Shown: positions 23,495 to 32,684 of the stretch, piece by piece
Layout of the letters: every line of letters begins with the position of its first letter
How positions within the stretch are numbered: position 1 is the first letter of the stretch
Assembly: GCF_024362485.1 (NCBI RefSeq)
Contig: NZ_CP101456.1
Coordinates: 2,790,001 to 2,854,000 of the forward strand
Direction of reading: 5' to 3'
Source of the DNA: Natronobeatus ordinarius
GTDB taxonomy: Archaea > Halobacteriota > Halobacteria > Halobacteriales > Natrialbaceae
Length of the DNA: 64,000 bases
Notes under the pieces: generated by a model
The model's input: the letters and a program-made list of their open reading frames with translations, nothing else
Databases searched by the model: none
Told to the model about the DNA's origin: nothing
Made by a program: the position numbers and the translations under genes

Positions 23495-24721
23495 TCACCA
23501 CCGTCGGTCGTCGTCGTTGTCGTCCCAGTCGCTCGAGGTGTTCCACTCGTCTGACTCGTCGTCCCAGCCATCGTCGTCGTTGTCGTTGTTATTCCAGCCG
23601 TCATCGTCGTTATTCCAGCCGTCATCGTCGTCTCCGTCGTCGGCCCGTTCATCGTCCTCCTCGAGCTGGCGCTCGTCCTCGTCGGTCCGCCATCGACCGT
23701 CCTCGTCCCGGCCACCGTCTCCACGAACGGCCGCGCGCTGTTCGGGGATCAGGTCGAGTTCGCGGTCCGTGTCGCCGAGCAGTAACAGGGCATAGTACCG
23801 AAGGTAGGAGTAGATGGGAACCTCGATGAGGGTGATGTAGACCAGAAACAGGACGAACGCGGCGAGGAGGGTTACCGCCGCGAGGACGAGACCGATCGGA
23901 CCGAGCAGTGCGGCGAAGATCACGGCGAGGATACCGAAGGGGAGCCCGATCAGGAGGACGCCGAAGAACGCGAGGAACGCGATGGCGATGCCGACGAGCA
24001 CCCAGATGATCCACACCAGGACCAGGTAGACGACGTACTCCGTCCAGTTCGCGGTGAACGTCGGCCAGAACCGTTTCCAGCCGCCGAGGACGGTCCGTTC
24101 CTCGAGCAGCATGATCGGGACGACGAAGACGGTGGTAAACCGCATCACGATCGCGTAGAGGAGATAGATCGGAATCGCCAGCAACGCGAGCAACGCGAGA
24201 GAAGCGAACGCCACTTCCTCGAGCGCGTCCGCGGTGAAGACGACGACGAAGAAGCCGAGTACGAGGGGACCGAACGCGAGCAGGCCAACGATCACCCGGA
24301 AGAGAAACAGTCGCCCCGCTCGCCCGAGATTCTCGCGTGCGTAGCGTCTGACGTGGACGTTACTCGAACGGAGACTTTCGACGAAGACGAAGTCCATGAT
24401 CGCCCGGAGGATCGAGAACACCAGCCAGATGACGAAGCCGACGAGTAGCAGTACGACGCCAACCAACAGGAGTTCCTCCAGTGGGAAGTCGGCTTCGGGA
24501 TCGATCGGCTCGCCGGTCGGGTCGGTCGGTTCTTCGACCGGGACCGTCGGCCCGTCGGCGACCATTCCGATATCGCCGACCGGTGGCGTCCCGCCGCCAA
24601 TCCCAGCCCCGCTGATGAAAAAGACCACGAGCACGAGCCTGAGCCACATCCCCGCCCGTATCGGAGTCAAAAACTCCCTCGTTACGTCGATCGCATCACT
24701 CAGGTCGTCGACGGCGTACAT
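23495..24721 (-). CDS. Polytopic membrane protein with acidic repeat tail, function unknown
   Basis: The 408-residue protein has about six to eight hydrophobic segments between residues 20 and 320, with an extended loop rich in Pro, Asp and Glu near 45-80. The layout resembles the glycerophosphoryl diester phosphodiesterase membrane-domain/DUF4013-type proteins common in haloarchaea, but no catalytic motif is seen. The last 80 residues are soluble and acidic with DDDGWNN-type tandem repeats. ATG 24721 (MYAVDDLSDAIDVTREFL) was chosen because the frame upstream is arginine-rich. It reads toward rpl1. Confidence 0.65.
   Translation of the reverse strand: MYAVDDLSDAIDVTREFLTPIRAGMWLRLVLVVFFISGAGIGGGTPPVGDIGMVADGPTVPVEEPTDPTGEPIDPEADFPLEELLLVGVVLLLVGFVIWLVFSILRAIMDFVFVESLRSSNVHVRRYARENLGRAGRLFLFRVIVGLLAFGPLVLGFFVVVFTADALEEVAFASLALLALLAIPIYLLYAIVMRFTTVFVVPIMLLEERTVLGGWKRFWPTFTANWTEYVVYLVLVWIIWVLVGIAIAFLAFFGVLLIGLPFGILAVIFAALLGPIGLVLAAVTLLAAFVLFLVYITLIEVPIYSYLRYYALLLLGDTDRELDLIPEQRAAVRGDGGRDEDGRWRTDEDERQLEEDDERADDGDDDDGWNNDDDGWNNNDNDDDGWDDESDEWNTSSDWDDNDDDRRW
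23591..23632. repeat. Two perfect 21-bp tandem repeats in the membrane protein tail
   Basis: ATTCCAGCCGTCATCGTCGT plus T at 23591-23611 and again at 23612-23632, with a degenerate third unit upstream; they encode the GWNNDDD-type peptide repeats. Confidence 0.7.
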
Positions 24722-24823
24722 TCTGATCGCCCTCACGTTCGACCTCGCGGAGTAAAATTCTACTGATACGTTCAGTCGGCGACGACGCCTCCGGCACGCG
24801 GATTCGAATCCATCACCGGGACG

Positions 24824-24831
24824 CATTTAAC
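24824..24831 (+). promoter_or_regulatory. TATA box of the RIO-like kinase gene
   Basis: CATTTAAC lies 22-29 nt before ATG 24853, giving a leaderless transcript. Confidence 0.55.
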
Positions 24832-24852
24832 GATCGCATTCCATCGACACGT

Positions 24853-25662
24853 ATGGACATCCGCCAGCTCGCTCGGGGGACCGTCGAGTGGGACCGCCTC
24901 GAGCGCGTCTTCCACACGCTGGTGGACCGATACGATCGCGAGGTCGTTCGGGTACAGTTTCTCGAGGCGGACAACTGGCTCTCGACGCCGTGTGTCGTCG
25001 ACGACGAGTTCTTCGTCAAGATCGTCACCCGGCAGAACGCGCTCGTCCACGCGGTGCTCACCACGGGCCGGAACGTCGGCGCGTTCTCCTCGGGCACCGA
25101 GGGCTTTTTCGACCGGTTCGACACTCCGCTCGAGATGGTCGAACACGAGTACGAGGCCACCAGGCGGATGCGCGAGAGCGGCCTCAACGCACCCCGTCCC
25201 ATCGAGGCGTTCGAGGCCAACGGGCTCGGCGTCCTCGTCCTCGAGTACCTGCCCGAATTCGAGACGCTCGAGGAGCTTTCGCCGGAGGAGGTGGCCGACC
25301 TCGCGCCCGAACTCTACGCGATGCTCTCGACGCTCCACGAACACGGGCTGGCCCACGGCGACCTCCGCGCGGAGAACATCCTGCTGAGCGACGGCGACCT
25401 CTACTTCATCGACGCAACGCGGATGCGCGAGGACCGCTCCGCGGAGACGGCTGCGTACGACCTCGCGTGTGCGATGGCCGTCCTCGAGCCGCAGATCGGT
25501 GGTCGAGAGACCGTCCGTGCGGCGGCGACGGTGTACACACCAGCTGAGCTCCTCGCGGCACGGGAGTTCCTCGACTTCGTGCGCCTCCGTCCGGATCACG
25601 AGTTCGACACGACGCAACTGCGAAGCGAGGTGGAGAAAGCCGCCGATCTGGGCAGCCGGTGA
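24853..25662 (+). CDS. RIO/Bud32-like serine/threonine protein kinase
   Basis: The 269-residue protein is a compact protein kinase: nucleotide-binding lysine in EFFVKIVT (about residues 52-59), a glutamate in EYEATRRMRESG, hinge LVLEYLPEF, catalytic loop HGDLRAENILL and metal-binding aspartate in LYFIDATR. The short C-lobe without a substrate-binding activation segment is typical of RIO and Bud32 kinases. The N-terminal 45 residues may form a small DNA/ribosome-binding helix domain as in RIO2, but this is less clear. Its target is unknown. It is transcribed alone from a leaderless promoter. Confidence 0.8.
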   Translation: MDIRQLARGTVEWDRLERVFHTLVDRYDREVVRVQFLEADNWLSTPCVVDDEFFVKIVTRQNALVHAVLTTGRNVGAFSSGTEGFFDRFDTPLEMVEHEYEATRRMRESGLNAPRPIEAFEANGLGVLVLEYLPEFETLEELSPEEVADLAPELYAMLSTLHEHGLAHGDLRAENILLSDGDLYFIDATRMREDRSAETAAYDLACAMAVLEPQIGGRETVRAAATVYTPAELLAAREFLDFVRLRPDHEFDTTQLRSEVEKAADLGSR

Positions 25663-25733
25663 CGGCGCCACCACCAGTTTGTCGGCCCAGGTAGCCGGTC
25701 ACGAACGCACCAGCCGATTCGACGGTCACGAAA

Positions 25734-25743
25734 ATCTATATGC
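25734..25743 (+). promoter_or_regulatory. TATA box of the sugar ABC transporter operon
   Basis: AATCTATATG lies about 50 nt before ATG 25790, so this operon should have a short untranslated leader of about 25 nt, unlike most neighbours. Confidence 0.45.
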
Positions 25744-25789
25744 TGCAACGTCAGGAATTAAGGGTGCGCGCGGACTTTCCTTAGGGGCA

Positions 25790-27238
25790 ATGGGTCGATA
25801 CGGCCTCTCTCGCCGGGCGTTCGTCGTCGGATCGTCGACGGCGTCGGTGGGAGCGGTTTCCATCACCGGCTGTCTCGGCCGGACGCGCGATGACCAGACC
25901 GTCGTGATGTCCGGTGACACCGACTTCGAGGACATCATGCACGCGGACGGGGACGAGCCGTCGGTCCAGGAAGCGCTGTGGGACGCAGGGCTCGACGAGG
26001 ACATCACGGTCGAGGTACAAGCGAGCGTCGACGACTCCGCCCAGCGGATGCAGGCGTACCAGTCCGCGCTCCAGGCCGGACGCTCCCCGCCGGACATCTT
26101 CATGATGGACAGTGGGTGGACCATCCCCTTTATCCTCAGAGAACAGACGACGAACCTGACGGAGGCACTCCCGGACGACGTCGTAGCGCGCGTCGAGGGG
26201 GAGTACCTCGAGGCAGCACTCGAGACTGCGTACCACCCAGAGACGGACGACCTGCACGCAGTGCCGCTGTTTCCCGACTTCGGCACGATGCTGTACCGAC
26301 GAGACCTCGTCGAGGAGGCCGGACACGACACCGACGGCTGGGACGAAGACCCGCCCTCGTGGGAGGAGTTCTCCGAGGTCGTCGCCGATACTCGAGACGA
26401 CGCCGGCCTCGACTTCGGCTTCACCACGCAGGCGGCGGCCTACGAGGGACTTGCCTGCTGTACGTTCACCGAGGCGATGTCGACGTGGGGCGGGGGCTAC
26501 TTTGGCGGCACCGAGAACCTGTTCACCGCCGGCGACCGGCCCATCACCGTCGACGACGAGCCCGTCCTCGACGCGATCCGCATGATGCGGGCGTTCATCC
26601 ACGGCGACGGCGACGAGCACGCGCTGGACGGCTACCAGCAGATCTGTCCGTCGGCGATCGTCCAGTGGTCAGAGGAGGAGTCCCTCGGCCCCTTCGAGGG
26701 TGGCAGCGCCGTCGCCCACCGAAACTGGCCGTTCGCGATCGCCGCGACCGGCGACGAGGAGGTCTTTGGCGAGGGTCTCGGCGTCATGGCGATGCCGTAC
26801 GCCGTCTCAGAAGCGGAGGCCGAACACGAGGGCGTCGGCGGCACGGCCGCCGGACTCGGCGGCTGGCACCTCACGCTCAACCCCAACACCGACCGCGCCG
26901 AGGAGGCGTTGCAGGTCATCGAGGCGTTCACCCACGACGAGGTCATGCTCACCATCTTCGAACTCCAGGGCTTCCTCCCGCCGGTCTTAGAGCTCGTCGA
27001 GGAAGCGGACCCCGACGAGATCGGGCCGGTTGCGAGGTACACAGAACAGATCCAGATCGCCGGCGAGAACGCGGTGCCGCGACCGGTGACCGACGTCTGG
27101 CCGGAGCAGTCGGCGCTCATCTTCCAGGAGGTTCACGCGGCCTACCGTGGCGTGAAGTCACCGGAGGCCGCGATGGGCGACTTATCGGCGCGACTCGAGC
27201 GAAGCGAAGCGGACGTGGAGGACCAGCATGGCGACTGA
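25790..27238 (+). CDS. Sugar ABC transporter substrate-binding lipoprotein (CUT1 family)
   Basis: The 482-residue protein has a twin-arginine signal (LSRRAFVVGSSTASVGAVSI) with the lipobox ITGC, so it is exported folded by Tat and anchored by Cys28. The rest is a family-1 extracellular solute-binding protein (DIFMMDSGWTIPFILREQ, PLFPDFGTMLYRRDL, GWHLTLNPNTD). It delivers a sugar or oligosaccharide to the permeases encoded next; its stop overlaps the first permease gene by 11 nt. Trehalose, maltose or glucosyl-glycerol type compounds are possible; the sequence does not decide. Confidence 0.9.
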   Translation: MGRYGLSRRAFVVGSSTASVGAVSITGCLGRTRDDQTVVMSGDTDFEDIMHADGDEPSVQEALWDAGLDEDITVEVQASVDDSAQRMQAYQSALQAGRSPPDIFMMDSGWTIPFILREQTTNLTEALPDDVVARVEGEYLEAALETAYHPETDDLHAVPLFPDFGTMLYRRDLVEEAGHDTDGWDEDPPSWEEFSEVVADTRDDAGLDFGFTTQAAAYEGLACCTFTEAMSTWGGGYFGGTENLFTAGDRPITVDDEPVLDAIRMMRAFIHGDGDEHALDGYQQICPSAIVQWSEEESLGPFEGGSAVAHRNWPFAIAATGDEEVFGEGLGVMAMPYAVSEAEAEHEGVGGTAAGLGGWHLTLNPNTDRAEEALQVIEAFTHDEVMLTIFELQGFLPPVLELVEEADPDEIGPVARYTEQIQIAGENAVPRPVTDVWPEQSALIFQEVHAAYRGVKSPEAAMGDLSARLERSEADVEDQHGD

Positions 27239-28256
27239 CACCGACGGGCTGACCCGCGGCGAGACGGGCGAACGCGACCGGACGGGCAACGTGGTCGTCA
27301 ACTGGATGGAGAACCTGAGCGAGGCGGCCTACGCCTACCTGCTGTTGATCCCGGCGTTCGCGCTACTGGCGTTCATCGCGTTCTACCCGCTGCTCATGAC
27401 GTTTATCATGTCGTTGCGCGCCGACGAGACGCGAGGTGCGGAACCCCTCGGCGGGTTCGTCGGGGCCGAGAACTACGTCGACATCCTCACCGGGAACGCC
27501 CGGCTCGCCCGGCAGTTCCTCGACGTCGGGGTGTCTGCGTCGTTCCCGTTCGTCGAGTTCGGGACGCCGTTCCTCCAGCAGGCGCTGTTCGTGACGCTCG
27601 CGTTCGCGATTATCAGCGTCTTCTTCGAGACGGTGATCGGCTTCGGGCAGGCGTACGTCTTAGATCAGGACTTCCGCGGCCGGCGGTGGGTGCGCGTCGC
27701 GATCATCCTGCCGTGGGCCGTCCCGATCGTCATCCAGGGGATGATCTTCTTCCTGCTCTTTCAGCCGGAGGTCGGCTTCGGCAGCGACCTCATGCAGTGG
27801 CTCGGGATCTTCGGTCCCGATCCGCTGGCGGACAGCCAGGATGCGTTCGTGATCATCCTCGTCGCCGACATCTGGAAGTCCGCGGCGTTCATGGCGCTGT
27901 TGATCCTCGCCGGCCTCCAGAGCGTCGACCGGAGCCTCTACGAGGTCGCCCGCGTCGCCGGCGCGTCGCCGTGGCAGCGCTTTAAGTTCATCACCCTGCC
28001 GCTCGTGTTGCCGGCGTTGCTCGTCGCCATGTTGTTCCGGACGATGGACGCCATGCGCGTCTACGGGCTGATCGAGTCGACCGCCGGCTGTACGACCGTC
28101 CCCTCGCTGACGTGTCTCGTCGTCGAGGCCATGTTCGGCGGCACCCGCATCTTCGCGACGGCCGCGGCCGTGGCCTTCACGACCGCCCTCGTCATCGGCC
28201 TCATCATCTCGGTGTACGTCGCGTTCTTCCGCGACACCGAGGGAGGGATCTACTGA
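27228..28256 (+). CDS. Sugar ABC transporter permease, MalF-like
   Basis: The 342-residue membrane protein has six main helices and a polar N-terminal 25 residues. The EAA loop that docks the ATPase is EVARVAGASPWQRFKFITLPLVLP. Overlap with the substrate-binding gene (11 nt) and with the second permease gene (one base, TGATG) shows a tightly coupled operon. Confidence 0.92.
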   Translation: MATDTDGLTRGETGERDRTGNVVVNWMENLSEAAYAYLLLIPAFALLAFIAFYPLLMTFIMSLRADETRGAEPLGGFVGAENYVDILTGNARLARQFLDVGVSASFPFVEFGTPFLQQALFVTLAFAIISVFFETVIGFGQAYVLDQDFRGRRWVRVAIILPWAVPIVIQGMIFFLLFQPEVGFGSDLMQWLGIFGPDPLADSQDAFVIILVADIWKSAAFMALLILAGLQSVDRSLYEVARVAGASPWQRFKFITLPLVLPALLVAMLFRTMDAMRVYGLIESTAGCTTVPSLTCLVVEAMFGGTRIFATAAAVAFTTALVIGLIISVYVAFFRDTEGGIY

Positions 28257-29245
28257 TGGACGACCGTTCCGACGTCGACCGGTCGGAGCGCCACCGCGCC
28301 GACGGCGGCACAATCTTCGGGGAGCGCGAGGAGGCCGAACTCGACCGCGGCCCGTTCCAGCAGTGGGTCGCGGACTCGATCTCAGATCCCGAACGTGCCT
28401 ATCGGTCGATGTTCTACGTCGCGACGATCTTCTTCCTGTTCACGACGCTCTTTCCGTTCTACTGGCTGCTCATGGTCGCGCTGACTCCCGAAGGCAGACA
28501 GCAGGACATCATCCTCACGCCGAACGGGTTCAACCCCGGCGCGTTCGTCGAGGTGTTCGAGGTCATCCCCTTCCACTGGTACATGTTCAACAGCTTCGTG
28601 ATCGCGACGGCGTCGACGATCATCGTCCTCGTCGTCGCGAGCCTCGCGGGGTACGCGTTCGGCCGGCTCGAGTTCCCCGGCAAAGTGCCGATGATGTTGC
28701 TCGTGCTCGTCGTGTCCTTTTTCCCGCCGGCGGCCTTCTTCATCCCGCTGAACGACCTGTTCAACCTCCAGTTCGCCGTCCTCGAGCCGGTCACGGGCGA
28801 CGGCAGCCTCTACAACACCCCCGGCGCGATGGTGATGCCGCTGTCGGCGCTGTTCATGCCGCTGGCCATCTTCATCCTCACGACCTTCTACTCACAGATC
28901 CCCGACGGCTTAGAGGACGCCGCCCGCGTCGAGGGGACGACCCGACTCGGTGCGCTGTTTCGCGTCATCATCCCGCTGTCGGCCCCCGGCGTGGCGACTG
29001 CGGGCGTGTTGACGTTCATCGCCGTCTACAACGAGTTCTTCTTCTCGTTCCTGATGACCGACGGCCAGCCCGAGAACTGGGCGCCGATCCTCGAGGGCAT
29101 CCTGGGCTACCAGGGCCAGTACGAGGTGCTGTACCACCTCATGGCCGCCGCGAGCATCATCGGCGTCATCCCGGTCGCGATCCTCGTGATCGTGGCCCAG
29201 GAGAAGATCGTCAGCGGCCTCACTGCCGGCGCACTCAAGGAGTGA
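28256..29245 (+). CDS. Sugar ABC transporter permease, MalG-like
   Basis: The 329-residue membrane protein has a 50-residue acidic N-terminus and six helices. The EAA loop is EDAARVEGTTRLGALFRVIIPLSAPG. It pairs with the MalF-like subunit to form the channel. The ATPase gene follows after 7 nt. Confidence 0.92.
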   Translation: MDDRSDVDRSERHRADGGTIFGEREEAELDRGPFQQWVADSISDPERAYRSMFYVATIFFLFTTLFPFYWLLMVALTPEGRQQDIILTPNGFNPGAFVEVFEVIPFHWYMFNSFVIATASTIIVLVVASLAGYAFGRLEFPGKVPMMLLVLVVSFFPPAAFFIPLNDLFNLQFAVLEPVTGDGSLYNTPGAMVMPLSALFMPLAIFILTTFYSQIPDGLEDAARVEGTTRLGALFRVIIPLSAPGVATAGVLTFIAVYNEFFFSFLMTDGQPENWAPILEGILGYQGQYEVLYHLMAAASIIGVIPVAILVIVAQEKIVSGLTAGALKE

Positions 29246-29252
29246 TTCACCA

Positions 29253-30446
29253 ATGGCACGAGTACGACTCGAGAACGTCACGAAACGCTACGAAGACATT
29301 ACCGCGGTCGACGACGTGAGCCTCGAGGTCGAGGACGGCGAGTTCGTCACCTTCGTCGGTCCCTCGGGGTGTGGCAAGTCGACCACGATGGAGACCGTCG
29401 CGGGGCTGACGAAGCCGAGCGATGGGCAGGTGTACATCGGCGACGACGACGTCACCACCCTCGCCCCCAAGGACAGAGGCGTCGCGATGGTCTTCCAGAA
29501 CATCGCGCTGTTCCCGCACATGGACGTCTACGAGAACATCTCCTTCGGCCTCCGGCTGCGCAAGTACGACGACGAGGAAGTCAGGCGTCGCGTCGAGCGA
29601 GCGGCCGAGATCGTCCAGCTCGAGGGAATGCTCGAGCGGATGCCGGACGAGCTCTCGGGCGGCCAACGCCAGCGGGTGGCGATCGCCAGGGCGATCGTCC
29701 GCGACCCGGACGTCTTCCTGATGGACGAGCCGCTGGCGAATCTGGACGCGAAGCTGCGCGTCCACATGCGAACCGAGCTCCAGCGGCTCCACCGCGAGCT
29801 CGGGACGACGATCATCTACGTCACGCACGACCAGGCCGAGGCGATGACGATGTCGAACCGGATCGCGGTGTTGAACAAGGGGAAGCTCCAGCAGATCGCC
29901 CCGCCGCTTACGTGCTACAACGAGCCGACCAACCTGTTCGTCGCGGGCTTCATCGGTTCGCCGTCGATGAACTTCGTCGAGGGCGAGGTCGTCGAGGACG
30001 GCTTAGAGACGAAGAACTTCGACGTCGCGCTCGAGCCTGACGTGATTCCCGGCGCGAGCGTGGGTGACGCGGTCACCCTCGGGGTCCGCCCCGAGGACGT
30101 TCACCTGGCGGAGTTCGCCGACACGCTCGCCGATCCGACCGACCTGATCGACGCCCGGACCGACGTGATCGAGCCGATGGGCGACGAGATCTTCGTCTAC
30201 CTCATGCTCGCCGAGGACGAGACGCGGACGATGGACGAGGACGTGACGACCTCGCCCGACCAGCTGTTGATGAGCGTCACCTCCGACACCGACCTCGAGG
30301 CCGACCAGTCCGTCGACGTCGTGCTCGACCGGTCGAACGTCCACCTGTTCGATACCGAATCCGGCGACGCCCTCGTCCACGGACTCGTCGACCTCGAGCG
30401 AACCGAACCGGACACTGGGCGGACCCAGACCGAGGCGGATAGCTAG
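29253..30446 (+). CDS. Sugar ABC transporter ATP-binding protein (MalK/UgpC type)
   Basis: The 397-residue ATPase has Walker A GPSGCGKST (residues about 36-44), signature LSGGQRQR, Walker B VFLMDEPLANLD and the H-loop histidine in YVTHDQAEA. After residue 240 comes an OB-fold/TOBE regulatory domain, longer than in minimal ATPases and rich in acidic residues (DETRTMDEDVTTSPDQL). It powers the two permeases upstream. Confidence 0.95.
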   Translation: MARVRLENVTKRYEDITAVDDVSLEVEDGEFVTFVGPSGCGKSTTMETVAGLTKPSDGQVYIGDDDVTTLAPKDRGVAMVFQNIALFPHMDVYENISFGLRLRKYDDEEVRRRVERAAEIVQLEGMLERMPDELSGGQRQRVAIARAIVRDPDVFLMDEPLANLDAKLRVHMRTELQRLHRELGTTIIYVTHDQAEAMTMSNRIAVLNKGKLQQIAPPLTCYNEPTNLFVAGFIGSPSMNFVEGEVVEDGLETKNFDVALEPDVIPGASVGDAVTLGVRPEDVHLAEFADTLADPTDLIDARTDVIEPMGDEIFVYLMLAEDETRTMDEDVTTSPDQLLMSVTSDTDLEADQSVDVVLDRSNVHLFDTESGDALVHGLVDLERTEPDTGRTQTEADS

Positions 30447-30602
30447 ACGAGCCGTTCGAACCCGTTTTCGCCCCGCCAGCGAGCCGCGTTCGCCGATGGA
30501 ACGAAGCCCCTCGAGCCCGTAGGATCGACGTATTCACTCCGACCGTCACGTCACCCCGCCGAACCGCCTCGAGACCACCGCCACGACACCTCGCTACGCC
30601 AG

Positions 30603-31673
30603 ATGACGAGAGATCGAACCGACGTCAGAACCGGCATCGTTGGCCTCGGAAATATCGGCCAGTACCACGCCGAACGCCTCCTCGACCTCGGCGTGGAGCT
30701 GGTCGGTGGCATGGACGTCGCCGACGACGCCCGACGCTCCTTCGCCAGACGGTACGGCGTCGACGTCTACGACGACCACGACGAGCTGTACGACGACGTC
30801 GACGCCGTCATCGTCACGACGCCGAACCGGTTCCACGAGGAGTACGCCGTCGACGCCTTCGACCGCGACCTCCACGTCCTGCTCGAGAAACCGCTCGCCC
30901 ACGACCTCGAGAGCGCCGAACGGATCGCTGCCGCGGCGGCGGCGTCGGACGCCACCTGCATGGTCGGCTTCAACAACCGCTTTTCCAACGCCGTCCGAAT
31001 CGTCAGGAACCGGATCCAGCGTGGTGACCTCGGCCGCGTAACGCACCTCGAGGCCAACTACGTCCGCCGGCGAGGCGTCCCCGGCCGCGGCTCGTGGTTC
31101 ACCCGCCGGGCGATCGCCGGCGGCGGCGCCCTCATCGACCTGGGCGTCCACGCGATCGACCTCGCGCTCTACTTACTCGAGTATCCCGACGTCCTCGAGG
31201 TCGCCGGCGTCACGCGCTCTGAGTTCGGCCCTCGCGAGAACTACGCCTACCTCGAGATGTGGGGCGAGGACGCCGGGCCGGAAGGGTTCGACGTCGACGA
31301 CTCCGCGAGCGCGTTCGTCCGCTGTGCCGGCAACCGGTCGATCTCGCTCGAGGTCGCCTGGGCGACTAACCGCCCATCGAACCACGAGTTCGTCGTCCAC
31401 GGCACCGAGGCCGCTGCCCGCTTCGACCTGCTCGAGAACGACCTCACGATCCACGCCGCCGGGACGGGTGGATCCGACCACCTCGAGGACACGACGGTGA
31501 CGACCCGCCAGAACGACACCCACTCGGACGAACAGCGGGCCTTCTTCGACGCCATCGTGGCCGGCCGCGACGTCGGCGAGAGCGTCGAGCACGCGCTGGC
31601 CGTCCAGCGAATCATCGACGCGATCTATCGCTCGAGCGACGCGGAACGAACCGTTTCACTCACCGACGAGTGA
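30603..31673 (+). CDS. Gfo/Idh/MocA family NAD(P)-dependent oxidoreductase
   Basis: The 356-residue protein has an N-terminal Rossmann fold (GIVGLGNIGQYHAERL), the VTTPNRFHEEY block, the catalytic lysine motif EKPLAHD, and a C-terminal sheet domain with GGGALIDLGVHAIDLALYLL. Family members oxidise or reduce sugars and cyclitols. It follows the sugar importer on the same strand after 156 nt, so it probably acts on the imported sugar. Its stop abuts, with no gap, the stop of the convergent stress-protein gene. Confidence 0.9.
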   Translation: MTRDRTDVRTGIVGLGNIGQYHAERLLDLGVELVGGMDVADDARRSFARRYGVDVYDDHDELYDDVDAVIVTTPNRFHEEYAVDAFDRDLHVLLEKPLAHDLESAERIAAAAAASDATCMVGFNNRFSNAVRIVRNRIQRGDLGRVTHLEANYVRRRGVPGRGSWFTRRAIAGGGALIDLGVHAIDLALYLLEYPDVLEVAGVTRSEFGPRENYAYLEMWGEDAGPEGFDVDDSASAFVRCAGNRSISLEVAWATNRPSNHEFVVHGTEAAARFDLLENDLTIHAAGTGGSDHLEDTTVTTRQNDTHSDEQRAFFDAIVAGRDVGESVEHALAVQRIIDAIYRSSDAERTVSLTDE

Positions 31674-32123
31674 CTACGCGCCGGCGGCCGTCTGCTCGCC
31701 GATCTCGAGTTGCCGGACGGTCAGCACCGGGACGGGAGCGGTTCGGACCACTTTTTCGGCGACGCTGCCCAGTAAGAGCCGGTTCTCGCCGTGGCGACCC
31801 CGGGTGCCGGTGACGACGAGGTCGGCGTCGACCTCGCGGGCGTACGCACAGATCTCGGGGGCAGGGTGCCCCTCACGCACCGCGGTCGTGATCCCCGCGC
31901 CGGTTCGCTCCCGGACCGTTGCCAGGGCGCTCTCGGCGTTGGTCTCGAGGGCGACCTCGAGTTCGTCGCGGAGCTGTTCGGGTGAGGCGTCGACTTCGCC
32001 GGCGTCGACGACCGAGAGCGCGTGCACGTCGGCGTCGAATCGGGAGGCGAGGTCGAGGCCGACGTCGACGGCCCGGCTAACGCTCTTCGAACCGTCAGTT
32101 GCGACGACGACCGTATCGAACAT
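31674..32123 (-). CDS. Universal stress protein (UspA family)
   Basis: The 149-residue single Usp domain has the opening VVVATDGSKSVSRAVDVGLDLA and the ATP-binding VVTGTRGRHGENRLLLGSVAEKVVRTAPVPVL (G-2x-G-9x-G-S/T). ATP binding is therefore predicted. It is divergent from a second, more diverged Usp gene 104 nt away. Confidence 0.93.
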   Translation of the reverse strand: MFDTVVVATDGSKSVSRAVDVGLDLASRFDADVHALSVVDAGEVDASPEQLRDELEVALETNAESALATVRERTGAGITTAVREGHPAPEICAYAREVDADLVVTGTRGRHGENRLLLGSVAEKVVRTAPVPVLTVRQLEIGEQTAAGA

Positions 32124-32227
32124 GGCCGGAGGTTGCGCGCGAGACGGCATAAACACCCCCGAAAGTTCGGCCCGTCGGTCGCGTCTCGGGAGGTGCTTTT
32201 TTGACGACTGCGCACACACCACCGAAC

Positions 32228-32683
32228 ATGGACGTCAGCGAGCCGTTTACGGTCGACATGGTTCTCGCGCCGGTCGACGGGAGCGAGGAGTCCGCCACCG
32301 CAGTCGAGTACGCCGTCGCCGTCGCCGAGCGCTACGACGCGTCGGTCCACGCGCTGTACGTCCTCGGACGCGGCGTCGTCAAAGGAATGAACGCGGGGAC
32401 CGTCGACGAGAACGACGTCGCCGAAACCGCCCGGGAGTTCCTCGGCGACGTCGAGGCCGTCACGACCGAGGCGGACGTCCCGCTATCGACCTCGATGACC
32501 CAGGGCTTCTCGGAGACGCGCAAGACCCGCCACCCCGGAAGCGTCGTCCTCGACGCCGCCGAATCCATCGGCGCCGACTTCATCGTGCTCCCGCGAGAGC
32601 CGGACGACACCTCGCCGGACGTGCTCGAGCACGCCGCCGAGTACGTCCTCGCGTACGCGAGCCAGCCGGTTCTCTCGGTATAG
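32228..32683 (+). CDS. UspA-like protein, diverged nucleotide site
   Basis: The 151-residue protein keeps the Usp core (MVLAPVDGSEESATAVEYAVAVAERY and DFIVLPRE near the end), but the G-2x-G-9x-G motif of ATP-binding Usps is replaced by PREPDDTSPDVLEHAAEYVLAYASQPVL. It therefore probably does not bind ATP, or binds it differently. ATG 32228 was chosen; the ATG at 32258 before VLAPVDG is possible. Its stop is one base from the stop of the P-type ATPase gene, which is convergent. Confidence 0.82.
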   Translation: MDVSEPFTVDMVLAPVDGSEESATAVEYAVAVAERYDASVHALYVLGRGVVKGMNAGTVDENDVAETAREFLGDVEAVTTEADVPLSTSMTQGFSETRKTRHPGSVVLDAAESIGADFIVLPREPDDTSPDVLEHAAEYVLAYASQPVLSV

Positions 32684-32684
32684 A

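Noticed and set aside
24793-24825. Possible tRNA T-arm (GGATTCGAATCC)
   Set aside because: No acceptor, D or anticodon stem can be drawn around it.
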